Shown piece by piece: positions 46,493-58,017 of a DNA stretch of 64,000 nucleotides. The notes under the pieces were generated by a model, which had not been told where the DNA came from, did not search any database, and worked only from the letters and a program-made list of their open reading frames with translations. The stretch comes from Sesamum alatum (Eukaryota; Streptophyta; Magnoliopsida; Lamiales; Pedaliaceae). Location: positions 36,645,966 to 36,709,965 of the forward strand of contig JACGWO010000001.1 in assembly GCA_034509735.1 (NCBI GenBank), written 5' to 3'. A program made the position numbers and the translations under genes. The first letter of the stretch is position 1. Every line of letters begins with the position of its first letter.

Positions 46493-48715
46493 TGAAGGAC
46501 AAGCGGATCCGCCCGGGAGCGCGAGCGGAAGCGAGAAAAGCGAGAAATGTGCGTAAATTTAAATCAAATATAAAATACGCGAATCCCAAAGGGTGTACCC
46601 TTGGGTGCTCAACCGGGCGTTCGATGTAGGATGTGTAAATATTAAAACATATATTTAAACACATAGGGCATAGATATACAATTGAAATCAATCAAAGCGT
46701 AATAAACCGTTACCTTTGATTGTTTAGCGTATGCTCCGGCTACTAGCGTTGTTCCTTCTCCGGAATGCTCACGAAATCCAAACGTATGGATTCTCCAAAG
46801 GTGATCCACACCACACCGGAAGAAACACACGTTCTTCTTGCTAGAAAAGAATGGGTTTAGGAAGGAATCGGTTTAAGAGAAGAACACTATGAATTAGTGT
46901 TCTCTTAAACTTACTTTGTTCTTCTTCTTGATTCAAAATCAAGTGAAGAACACAAGTGTAAGAGAGGGAGGGAGCACGAAATTTTGAGAGAGACGAGAGG
47001 ATTTTTTTCTTCTCTTTTTCCTAGAAAAAGATGAATAATGAATCACTTATGCTAGGTGATGTATATTCTAATATATATACATAATTAATGTGATTATTGG
47101 AATGTGTCTAGGTTCATCCAAGGATGTCTAGATTCATTCCAATCAATCACCATCAATTCTTCAATCAAGCCTACCAAAATTTATGGTATGATCAAATCAT
47201 ACCAAAAGGGAAGAGCTTGATTGGAGTTGATTTGTCTCTTTCCAAAAGAGACAAGTCAACATACCACCTAGCATGAAACATGGCTGATTTTTGCTTCCTC
47301 CAAGGGAGCATGTCGGCCATATTTAATTAAGGGAAGAAGTCCAACTTCTTCCTATTCCAAATTAGGAATTATTTCTCCTCTCGGGTATAATTAACGGACC
47401 GGATTTTATCGTAATCCAATTACGACGAACCCAATATAAAATCCAATTTAATGTCCACTTAAATTATTCCCATTGATCTTTTAATCCAATTAAAAGATCC
47501 AACGTCTCAACTTTCCATATTTAATCGAAAATCCAATTTACCGATTAAATGAAAGCCCGATACAATATCGGCCCGTCCATCCAATGGACTTTCCCTTAAG
47601 TAATCCAATTACTTATTTTATCCTTTCGAGATTGACTCCAAGTCGATCTCTCAACCTCCTCGGTGATTTGTGTGTGACCCTTTAGGTTCACCCTCAGCTA
47701 GACTTTGGCCCGTATCCCACAAGGGCCCGTTACCATGGGTGGCCGTCTAGCAACGGTTCATGGCACTAGAGACTAGGTGAATTGGCGTGAACATTTAGGC
47801 GCCGATTCCGTACGGGTACGATCCTTCCGTCTACCGTCTCCCGGCCTTAGTCTAGGGTATGGAATTGGGCGTCGGTTCCCATCCTTGACTAGGCATCTAT
47901 GCTTAATACTCGAGACTACGTATGCTTCATTGCATCGACACAGGAAACCATTCCCTGTTCGACCAACCACTGTGGCCACAGCTTCAAACAGCATGTACGT
48001 GTCTCCGAGTGCATAGGAGATACCTCTGTCATATACTGACAGGGGACGGATCCTCTTCTTGGAATCCATCGTCCTCGCTACACATTTCGACTGCACTGGA
48101 CAAGGCTTATAATGATCATCTTACAGAATGATCACCTCTCGCCAGATCCAAGATACAGCCGTCCTGTGCACGTGACTGCCATGATTCCTCAAGTCTGAGG
48201 ATTACTCCCGTACTATCGGAACCGGGGAATCCAATCATACCAACCAAGCCTCCAAGGCTTCCATATGATGATCCCCGCGAGTCAGTCCAGTCGGCACGAC
48301 CCCAGTCGACCAAACCCATCAAGATCGTGTAGGCGTCCCACGCCTATCGCCGATGAAACACGGCACTCATCCAATGAACACGACTTTTGACGCAAGTCTC
48401 AATAGGACTCTCGATGCCCTGTCTCGAGGTCCTCGACTTGGAACGTTTCACACCCAAGTCTTAATCAGTTGGTTTCATGACCACCATCCAATGCGTGGCC
48501 CAACTGCACGAGTTGTTATCCATGGTCTGTGGGCTTTGTTTGCGATATAAGTTAAACACCGGCTTAACAAATGTAAGATGAGCGCAACAAAGAAGGTACC
48601 ATTGGTGACGAACACTCATCTTATTCATCACATAATAATATTTACATTCACATCAAGTTGTCGGATAGGTTATAAATTGCCAAACCTATTGGCTTTCTGG
48701 TCACCTATTCCAACA
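46493..48715 (-). repeat. B-type solo LTR inside RLC-7 pol
   Basis: It starts TGAAGGACAAGCGG and ends CTATTCCAACA on the plus strand, 2,223 bp. No internal sequence remains, and perfect AAAAC duplications flank it. Stem-loop CCCAAAGGG-type (near 46584-46604) has one G-T pair. It is the most complete B-type LTR here and a good reference for that type. Confidence 0.95.
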
Positions 48716-49909
48716 AAAACGGCCTTCCTCAACGGTTTCGTTGAAGAAGAGATCTATATGGATCAGCCGGAGGGTTTCACGGTCACTGGAGAAGAACAGA
48801 AAGTCTGTCGTCTCCAGAAGTCCATCTATGGCCTCAAACAAGCCTCCCGAAGTTGGAACATTCGCTTTGACGAAGTAATACGGGGGTATGACTTCATCAA
48901 AAAATGAATCCGACCCTTATGTATACAAGAAGGTCAGTGGGAGCTCAATTGCGTTCCTAGTGCTTTATGTGGATGACATTCTGCTCATTGGTAATGACGT
49001 TAGAATGTTAGGAAACACAAAAGCATGGTTGTCAACCCAGTTTTCCATGAAGGACTTGGGTGAAGCCTCCTACATCCTAGGCATCCAGATTGTCAGGGAC
49101 AGATCTAAAAGGGTGTTAGGACTCGCCCAAAACTCATATATGGAGAAAGTCCTAAAGAGATATCGAATGGACAACTCCAAACTAGGATTCCTTCCCATGA
49201 GGCATGGGATCAAGTTGTCCAAGAAACAGTCCCCACAGACTAATGAGGAACTTGAAAGGATGAAAGTCATCCCCTATGCTTGATATTGCATACGCTTTGA
49301 GCATAACAAGCAGATATCAGTCCTGGGCATGAGAGGCACATTGGAATGCTGTTAAGGGCATCCTTAAGTACCTAAGGAGGACTAAGGAAATGTTCCTAGT
49401 CTATGGCAATGGAGAACTAATTCTGGAAGGCTTTAGCGACGCTAGCTTCCAGTCTCATGACAATGATGCCAAGTCTCAATCGGGGTACGTATTCAAACTC
49501 AATGGAGGAGTAGTAGCTGGGAAAAGTTCCAAGCAAGCAACCATTGCTGACTCCACCACAGAGGCTGAATACATAGCAGCTTCAGAAGCTGCTAAGGAAG
49601 CGGTTTGGATGAGAAAGTACATCCAAGAGTTGGGTGTGGTGCCTAGCATCGCCGAGCCTGTTGTCATCTTCTGTGATAACAATGGAGCAATAGCGCAAGC
49701 AAAGGAACCGAGATCTCATCACCGTTCCAAACACATTCTTAGACGCTACCATCTTCTTAGAGAAATGGTAGGAAGAGGTGACGTCCGGATGGACCGAATC
49801 AACTTAGCAGACAACACAACAGATCCGCTGACAAAGCCTATGTCGCAGAAGCGCTCATACGCAAAATTTTGAGAAGATGGGGATTAGACATATGGGCGAT
49901 TGGCTTTAA
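48716..49909 (+). pseudogene. pol of RLC-7 continued: RT and RNase H
   Basis: After the repeated AAAAC the RT continues (TAFLNGFVEEEIYMDQPEGF), with YVDD at 48966-48977, then RNase H to TAA at 49907-49909. Lesions: an extra A near 48898-48904, a 44-nt deletion at about 49281 that removes codons for ASAVGS...CTRP and shifts frame, a TGA near 49329, and extra or lost bases at 49850-49870. RNase H keeps TTEAEYIAASEAAKEA, which RLC-2 has lost. Confidence 0.93.
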
Positions 49910-49910
49910 A

Positions 49911-49925
49911 GGTCAAGTGGGAGAT
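49911..49925 (+). other. Polypurine tract of RLC-7
   Basis: GGTCAAGTGGGAGAT directly precedes the 3' LTR. Confidence 0.85.
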
Positions 49926-51696
49926 TGTTAGAATAGGTGACCATGTGAGCCAATTTTGGCAGGAATATGTAACCTATGTCTAGACAATTTCTGGTGTTTG
50001 ATAAAAACATTTATGAATAAAGAAGTGAAAATTCATATGGCAATACTTTGTTTACGTTCACTTATATCTGCATTTACATTTCTGTTCACTACGCAAACAA
50101 AGCCCACGGACCGAAAATCGGGGACTGGGACTACGCTTGGAGGTAGGTCCATGAAATCAGTCTTACCGAATCAGTCCGGAAATCTCCAAGTCAAGGAATC
50201 CCGAAAATGGGTACCGGGATTCCCTTTGAGACTTGCACTAAGCATCTGCTGTCGTATTTCCTCGACGGGTGACGAAGGTCGTCTAAGCAGTGTTAGTGGG
50301 TCAGCATGCTAGGAAGCAGCTGATTGAGGTGACTCGCGGGAACCGTCTTACGGAGGACCTTGAGTGTGGTCAGCAAGGTATGACGTGTATTCCCGGTTCC
50401 AACGGTACAGGCCAAGTCCTTTGACTTGAGGAAACTGCTGAGTTCACCTGTGCATCAGGTCTGTATCTTAGATATGGTGAGAGATTGCCAAAATACTCTT
50501 GAGTAGTCATAAGCCATGTCTAGTGCAGCTCGGGTGTACAGAGTGACAGTATTTTCCAAGAAAGGATCTGTCTCCTGTCAAAGGGTATTGACAGTTGAGT
50601 CTCATGTATGCTCTGTGTCTTGTCCTAAAATCTGTGGCCACAGTAACTGAACAGAAGGGAAGGTTTCCCTTGCGGCGTTTAGTAAGGACAGACCGACACT
50701 TAGGTCAAAAATGGGTACCTGCTTTTTCCGTGCCCTAGACTCTAAGTGATGAAACCAAAGACAGAAGGACAAGTGTACTGTTAGAGCCTAAATGTTCATC
50801 CCCAATTATTTTACCTTAGTCTCTAGTGCCATGGGCCGTTGCTAGATGGCACCCATGGTAACACACGGATTCTGGGAATCCGACCAAGTCTAGCTGAAAG
50901 GTGAACCTAAAGAGTCACACACTATCCACACACACTTAGTATTTAATTTTGAAATTAAATATTGGATTAAAGGAATGATTAAATTAGATTTAATCGGGTC
51001 CTATATTTTTCTTGGAGAAATTAATTCCTTCTATTTGATAAAGGGAATTAAATCAATAAATAGGATTTTTTAAAGGGTTGATTTAATGGGCTTAGAATAA
51101 ATATTAATATTTATTTATTATATTATTTTTAGCCTTTTGGAATATTTAATGGGATTTAAGTATTCCATTAAATTAAAATCAACGGTTGAGATGGAAAGGG
51201 AGATGGAAGGCTAGGATTTGTTTGACTAGGTCAAACACAAGTTTGACTAGGATTTTGACTAGGTCAAAATCCTAGACAAATTAGAGTTTTTAGAGTAGGA
51301 GTTTAAAGAGGATTAAACTCCTCCTCTATAAATACCTCTAGCTTCCAACTTTTTGAAAGATGATGAAATTCCAACACACAACAACACACACATAATTTTG
51401 GCCTCTCTCCCTCTCCCTCGTCCGCCCTCTCTCTCTCCACTCTGCAAGAAAAAAAATTTCTAGTTCTTTTGTTCTTGGAACATTAGAACTTAGATGAATC
51501 AATACCGTTAATTGATAACGTGTTGTTGATTCATCCACTCCAAAATATACACTTGTTCGTTGCTAGCACGACGTGCAAGATACGTGGGTGGATCGTGTGT
51601 CACGATTTGGAGGGTCTCAAGAATGAGATGTCGGTGCAAAACGGGGAACAACGCGTGTAGCCGTTGAAGACGAAAACGACAACAGGTAGGTCTCAT
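49926..51696 (+). repeat. 3' LTR of RLC-7 (A type), running into gap
   Basis: This is homologous to 14586-16360 up to GGTAGGTCTC, where the N run begins. About 230 bp of LTR should lie in or beyond the gap. The palindrome, the TTGAC block and the TATA region are present (TATAAATA near 51327). Confidence 0.93.
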
Positions 51697-52196
51697 NNNN
51701 NNNNNNNNNNNNNNNNNNNNNNNNNNNNNNNNNNNNNNNNNNNNNNNNNNNNNNNNNNNNNNNNNNNNNNNNNNNNNNNNNNNNNNNNNNNNNNNNNNNN
51801 NNNNNNNNNNNNNNNNNNNNNNNNNNNNNNNNNNNNNNNNNNNNNNNNNNNNNNNNNNNNNNNNNNNNNNNNNNNNNNNNNNNNNNNNNNNNNNNNNNNN
51901 NNNNNNNNNNNNNNNNNNNNNNNNNNNNNNNNNNNNNNNNNNNNNNNNNNNNNNNNNNNNNNNNNNNNNNNNNNNNNNNNNNNNNNNNNNNNNNNNNNNN
52001 NNNNNNNNNNNNNNNNNNNNNNNNNNNNNNNNNNNNNNNNNNNNNNNNNNNNNNNNNNNNNNNNNNNNNNNNNNNNNNNNNNNNNNNNNNNNNNNNNNNN
52101 NNNNNNNNNNNNNNNNNNNNNNNNNNNNNNNNNNNNNNNNNNNNNNNNNNNNNNNNNNNNNNNNNNNNNNNNNNNNNNNNNNNNNNNNNNNNNNNN
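51697..52196. other. Assembly gap, exactly 500 N
   Basis: There is no sequence. The round size suggests a placeholder of unknown true length. Long frames drawn through it are meaningless. The two sides are LTR pieces in opposite orientation, a common cause of assembly breaks. Confidence 0.98.
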
Positions 52197-52484
52197 ATTC
52201 TCGATGCCCTGTCTCGAGATTCCTTTGACTTGGAGTATTTCAGACTGATTCGGCGAAACTGATTTCATGAACCTACCTCCAAGCGTAGTTCCAATTTCCC
52301 GAAATGTTATTTCAGTCTGTGGGCGTTTTGTTGTTGACATCGTAACGATGCAAGCAGTAAGTACAACAACTCATGCCTATGAATCCTTACCACATTCATT
52401 GACATAATATTACTTGGTTCACAGATTGACGAATGGTTCTCAGAACAGCCAATACCACTGACTTTCTGGTCACCTATTCTAACA
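52197..52484 (-). repeat. LTR 5' end, mosaic of B/C-like and A-like blocks
   Basis: The first bases (CTCGATGCCCTGTCTCGAG) match B/C-type LTRs; the next block (GACTTGGAG...CAGACTGATTCGGCG) matches the A type; the last part down to CTATTCTAACA matches neither closely. It adjoins the gap, so its other end is unknown. It sits inside an A-type LTR that resumes at 52485. Confidence 0.7.
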
Positions 52485-53163
52485 AACTCAACTGCCAAAA
52501 AACCTATTGACAGGAGACAGATCCTTTCTTGGAAACTACCGTCACTTTGCACACCAGAACTGCACTAGACATGGCTTATGACTACCAAGAGAATTCTGGC
52601 AATCTCTCACCATACCTAAGATACAGCCCTGATGTACAGGTAAACTCAGCAATTCCTCAAGTCAAAGGACTTGACTTGTACCGTTGGAACCGGGAATACA
52701 CGTCATACCTCGCTGACCATACTCAAGGTCCTCCGTAAGACGGTTCCCGCGAGTCACCTCAGCCAGCTGCGTCCTAGCATGTTAACCCACTAACACTGCT
52801 TAGACGACCCTCGTCACCCGTCGATGAAAACACGACAGCAGGTGCTTAGTGCAAGTCTCAAATGGAATCCCGTACCCATTTTCGGGATTCCTTGACTTGG
52901 AGATTTCCGGACTGATTCGGAAAGACTGATTCCATGGACCTACCTCCAAGCGTAGTCCCAGTTCCCGAAATTGATTCTCAGTCCGTGGGCTTTGTTTGCG
53001 TAGTGAACAGATATGGAAAACAAATATAAGTGAACACAAACAAAGTGATGCCAAATGAAATTCACTTCTTTATTCATTAATGATTTATCAAACACCTGAA
53101 ATTGTCTAGACATAGGTTACATATTCCTGCCAAAATTGGCTTACATGGTCACCTATTCTAACA
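52485..53163 (-). repeat. A-type LTR, 5' third
   Basis: Sequence from ACTCAACTGCC to the terminus CTATTCTAACA matches 45084-45755. The other two thirds are missing or in the gap. It is inserted in pol sequence that continues at 53164. Confidence 0.88.
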
Positions 53164-53295
53164 TCAAGAACATCTCGTTAGTCCTTTTCAAGGTACTTCA
53201 GGATAGTCTTGACTGCACTCCATTGCGCCTCTCCGGCATACGACTGATAATTGACTTGTTACACTCAAAGCGAAAGCCACATCAGGTCTAGTGCA
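53164..53295 (-). pseudogene. pol fragment (RT tail/RNase H start)
   Basis: On the minus strand this encodes CTRPDVAFALSVTS and the following GEA-like and KYL blocks, with a frame change. It is closest to the RLC-3 version at 22080-22205. It lies between two LTR ends, so two elements inserted into one older pol copy, or rearrangement joined them. Confidence 0.8.
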
Positions 53296-54073
53296 TGAAA
53301 GATTGTGGATCGTCCCGGGAAATAGCGCGAATGCGGAAGCACGGTATAAATTTAAATAACGAAATTTAAACATGCTTTTACGAAAAATAAAGAACACGTT
53401 CAAGGGGTGTTCCCTTGAAGTTCCCGGGTGTTTGGTGTATCTCATGAATTAAAAGCATACAAGAATCATGAAGGCCATAGGATTAAAAATAATAGAGGGA
53501 CAAAAAATAAATCGGAACCTACTGATTATCGTTTTCGTCATCTAACCAGTACTCGCGTTGTTCCTCGATTTGCACCAAATCTCGTGTATGAGACTCTCCA
53601 AATTGTGACACACAATCCACCCACGTATCTTGCACGTCGTGCTAGCAAACGAACAAGTATTTTGGAGAGGATGGATCAATCACACGTTATTAGGTTAACG
53701 GGATTAATCCTCCTATGTTCAATTGTTCCAAGAACAAAAGAACAAGAAAGAAAATTCTCTTGGAGAAAAAGAGAGAAGGCGGACGAGAGAGGAGAGGGAG
53801 AGAAAAGTGTATTTGTGTGTTTCAAGATTCATCATCCTTCCAAAGGTGAAAGGCTAGGAGCATTTATAGAGGAGGAGTTTAATCTCTTCAAAACTCCAAC
53901 TCCAGAAGACTAATTTGACTAGGATTTTGACCTAGTCAAAGTCCTAGTCAAAGTAGTAATTTGAACCTAGTCAAATTAATCCTAGCCATCCATCTCTCCT
54001 TTTAATCTCAACTATTAATTTAATTCAATGGAAATTTAAAACCTATTTATATATTCCAAAAAGGGTAAATAAA
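53296..54073 (-). repeat. A-type LTR, 3' part, split by a B-type LTR
   Basis: It starts TGAAAGATTGTGGATCG on the plus strand, the same end as the left arm of the foldback at 28736. It runs through the stem-loop (TTCAAGGG with CCCTTGAA, near 53399-53419) and the TTGAC block, then is interrupted at 54074. With 55691-56879 it adds to 1,967 bp, the length of one A-type LTR. Confidence 0.85.
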
Positions 54074-55690
54074 TGAAGGACAAGCGGATTCCGCCCGGGA
54101 GCGCGAGCGGAAGCGAGAAAGGCGAGAAATTGCGTGTAAATTTAAATCAAATTCAAAATACGCGAATCCCAAGGGGTGTACCCTTGGGTGCTCAACCGGG
54201 CGTTCGATGTAGGATGTGTAAATATTAAAACATATATTTAAACACATAGGGTATAGATATACAAATGAAATCAACCAAAGCGTAATAAACCGTTACCTTT
54301 GATTGCTTAGCGTATGCTCCCGGCTACTAGCGTTGTTTCCTTCTCCGGAATGCTCACGAAATCCAAACGTATGGATTCTCCAAAAGTGATCCACACACAC
54401 CGGAAGAAACACACGTTCTTCTTGCTAGAAAAGAACGGGTTTAGGAAGGAATCGGTTTAAGAGAAGAACACTATGAAATTAGTGGCTCTCTTAAACTTAC
54501 TTTGTTCTTCTTCTTGATTCAAAATCAAGTGAAGAACACAAGTGTAAAGAGAGAGAGGGAGCACGAAATTTTGAGAGAGAGGAGAGGATTTTTGTCTTCT
54601 CTTTTTCCTAGAAAAGATGAAATAATGAATCACTTTATGCTAGGTGTTGTATATTCTAATATATATACATAATTAATGTGATTATTGGAATGTGTCTAGG
54701 TTCATCCAAGGATGTCTAGATTCATTCCAATCAATCACCATCAATTCTTCAATCAAGCCTACCAAAATTTATGGTATGATCAAATCATACCAAAAGGGAA
54801 GAGCTTGATTGGAGTTGATTTGTCTCTTTCCAAAAAAGACAAGTCAACATACCACCTAGCATGCAACATGGCTGATTTTGCTTCCTCCAAGGGAGCATGT
54901 CGGCCATGTTTAATTAAGGGAAGAAGTCCAACTTCTTCCTATTCCAAAATTAGGAATTATTTCTCCTCTCGGGTATAATTTAACGGACCGGGTTTTATCG
55001 TAATCCAATTACGACGAACCCAATATTAAATCCAATTTAATGTCCACTTAAATTATTCCGTTGATCTTTTAAAATCCAATTAAAAGATCCAACGTCTCAA
55101 CATCTCAACTTTCCATATTTAATCGAAAATCCAATTTACCAATTAAATGAAAGCCTGATACAAATATCGGCCCGTCCATCCAATGGACTTTCCCTTAAGT
55201 AATCCAATTACTTATTTTAATCCTTTGAGATTGACTCCAAGTCGATCTCTCAACCTCCTCGGTGATTTGTGTGTGACCCTTTAAGGTTCACCCTCAGCTA
55301 GACTTGGGCCCGTGTCCCACAAGGGCCCGTTACCATGGGTGGCCGTCTAGCAACGGTCCATGGCACTAGAGACTAGGTGAATTGGCGTGAACATTTAGGC
55401 GCCGATTCCGTACAGGTACGATCCTTCCGTCTACCGTCTCCCGGCCTTAGTCTAGGTATGGAATTAGGCGTCGGTTCCCATCCTTGACTAGGCATCTATG
55501 CTTAATACTCAAGACCACGTATGCTTCATTGCGTCGACACAGGAAACCATTCCCCGTTCGACCAACCACTGTGGCCACAGGTTCAAACAGAATGAACGTG
55601 TCTCCGAGTGCATAGGAGATACCTCTGTCACATACAGACAGGGGACGGATCCTCTTCTTGGAATCCACCGTCCTTGCTACACATTCTGAC
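54074..55690 (-). repeat. B-type LTR, truncated, nested in an A-type LTR
   Basis: It starts TGAAGGACAAGCGG and matches 46493-48083 closely. The last 600 or so bases, including the TGTTAG terminus, are gone. The stem-loop is perfect: CCCAAGGG (54168-54175) and CCCTTGGG (54181-54188). The right border is a 19-bp inverted repeat. Confidence 0.9.
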
Positions 55691-56879
55691 TTATCAAAGG
55701 GATTTATTTAAGCCCATTAAATAAATCCCTTTGATAAATCTAAATTTATCATTTTTAATTCCTTATATCTAATAGAAGGAATTATTTCTCCAAGAAAAAA
55801 TAAAGGACCCGATTAAATCCAATTTAATCATTCCTTCACTCCAATATTTAATTCTAATTAAATATCTAAATGTGTGTGGATAGTGTGTGACTCTTTAGGT
55901 TCACCTTTCAGCTAGACTTGGTCGGATTCCTAGAATCCTTCCGTTACCATGGATGACCATCTAGCAACGGTCCATGGCACTAGAGACTAGGTGAAATATT
56001 CAGGGATGAACATTTAGGCTCTAACAGTACACTTGTCCTTCTGTCTTCGGTCTCATCACTTAGAGTCTAGGGCACGGAAAATGCAGGTACCCATTTTGGA
56101 CCTAAGTGTCGGTCTGTCCTCACTAAACGCCGCAAGGGAATCCTTCCCTTCTGTTCAGTCACTGTGGCCACAGTTTTAGGGACAAGACCTAGAGTATACA
56201 TGAGACTCAACTGCCAAAACCTATTGACAGGAGACAGATCCTTTCTTGGAAACTACTGTCACTTTGCACACCAGAACTGCACTAGACAAGGCTTATGACT
56301 ACCAAAGAGAATTCTGGCAATCTCTCACCATACCTAAGATACAGCCCTGATGTACAGGTAAACTTAGCAATTCCTCAAGTCAAAGGACTTGACCTGTACC
56401 GTTGCAACCGGGAATACACGTCATACCTTGCTGACCATACTCAAGGTCCTCCGTAAGACGTTCCACGAGTCACCTCAGTCAGCTGCGTCCTAGCATGCTA
56501 ACCCACTAACACTGCTTAGACGACCCTCGTCACCCGTCGATGAAACACGACAGCAGGTGCTTAGTGCAAGTCTCAAATGGAATCCCGGTACCCATTTTCG
56601 GATTCCTTGACTTGGAGATTTCCGGACTGATTCGGGAAGACTGATTCCATGGACCTACCTCCAAGCGTAGTCCCAGTCCCCGAAATTGATTCTCAGTCCG
56701 TGGGCTTTGTTTGCGTAGTGAACAGATATGGAAAACAAATATAAGTGAACACAAACAAAGTGATGCCAAATGAAATTCACTTCTTTATTCATTAAGGATT
56801 TATCAAACACCTGAAATTGTCTAGACATAGGTTACATATTCCTGCCAAAAATTGGCTTACATGGTCACCTATTCTAACA
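55691..56879 (-). repeat. A-type LTR, 5' part
   Basis: This is the continuation of the LTR begun at 53296, to CTATTCTAACA. Its first 47 bases form a perfect 19-bp inverted repeat (55691-55709 and 55719-55737, 9-nt loop). It ends directly against a plus-strand LTR piece of RLC-8. Confidence 0.88.
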
Positions 56880-57218
56880 CAACATACGTGGGTGGATCGT
56901 GTGTCACGATTTGGAGGGTCTCAAGAATGAGATCTTGGTGCAAAACGGGGAACAACGCGTGTAGCCGTTGAAGACGCAAACGACAACGGGTAGGTCTCGC
57001 TTATGATTTTCGTCCCTTTTAATTTTCTACCCTATGGCCTCCATGATTCTTTTATATTTTATTATTCATGAGATACACCGAACACCCGGGAATTTCAAAG
57101 GCACACCTTTTGAAACGTGCTCTTTAATTTAAAGCATGTTTAAATTCCGCATTTATTTTTTAATTATACCGCGCTTCCGCATTCGCGCTTTTCCCGGGAC
57201 GATCCACAATTCCTTTCA
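56880..57218 (+). repeat. 5' LTR of RLC-8, 3' end only
   Basis: It starts near CAACATACGTGGG, equivalent to CAAGATACGTGGG inside the LTR, and ends CCACAATTCCTTTCA before the primer site. It lacks U3 and the promoter. The stem-loop TTTCAAAGG/CTTTTGAAA near 57095-57117 has one G-T pair. Confidence 0.92.
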
Positions 57219-57219
57219 G

Positions 57220-57231
57220 TGGTATCAGAGC
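57220..57231 (+). other. Primer binding site of RLC-8
   Basis: TGGTATCAGAGC lies one base after the LTR end, identical to RLC-2. Confidence 0.95.
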
Positions 57232-57424
57232 CCGGTTCGGTGTATAGGCCTAGGGGTTTATGTGCGTTTTAAGCATGAAACGTGTTTTGAGCATGATTTA
57301 ATTGAATCTTGATTTTCTTGATTATTAAAGCATGTTGTTTTATTGCTTTTAATTCGTGTGAAATTCTGAATATTGGTATTTTTCTGTTTTTCTTGGGAAA
57401 CGGGGAAAATTGAACTGAAAACGA

Positions 57425-58017
57425 GAAACGCCACAGCCGGCCAGCCGGGAAGGCTGGCCGAGCGCTGCCGGCAGGGCAGACGCGCGCAGGCAAGGGTAGC
57501 CTGCGCGCGCCCGCCCAGCCGGTCGCGCAGGGGCAGCGCGCAGCCAGGATGGCTGCGCGCGCGCGGGCAGACGAGGGTGTCTGCGCGCGCGCGACTGGAA
57601 GGCGCGCTCATGCGCGCGCGCGCGCGCAAGGCAATCGGGCGGAGAGCCCGCGCGCGGACAGCACCAGGCGCGCTGCCAGGCGTCTGCGCGCGCGCGCCCG
57701 GCGGCGTGCCCAGTGCGCGTCTGCGCGCGCGCACTGCGCACAGCGCAGTCACGCGGCTGGCGACCAGCAGGCCGGCGCGCGTGAGGCAGAGGAGCCTGCG
57801 CGCGCGATGGCCTGCCGGAACACCAGGCCGCGCAGCGCGCTGCCGGCCAGGCTTGCGCGCACGCAGGCAAGGGGCCTGCGCGCGCGCGCCCGGCCATGCA
57901 GTGCCTGCGCGCGCGCAGGGGCGGCAGGCTGGGCCTGCTGCCCTGCGCGCACGGCCGGCCGCTGCTGCCGGTGGTGGCGGCCGGCGGCTGCTGCAGCTAG
58001 GGTTTTTGAAACCCTAG
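57425..58017 (+). repeat. GC-rich hairpin array and inverted telo-box of RLC-8
   Basis: This is the same type of array as 8590-9037 but about 150 bp longer, with units such as GCAGGC/GCCTGC (near 57486-57504 and 57863-57880) and CAGAC/GTCTG (near 57568-57582). It closes with CTAGGGTTT (57997-58005) and AAACCCTAG (58009-58017). Long frames on both strands lack any family motif. Confidence 0.8.

Noticed and set aside
51664..52340. Open frames of about 200 codons spanning the N run
   Set aside because: They are translated mostly from unknown bases; the ends are LTR sequence.
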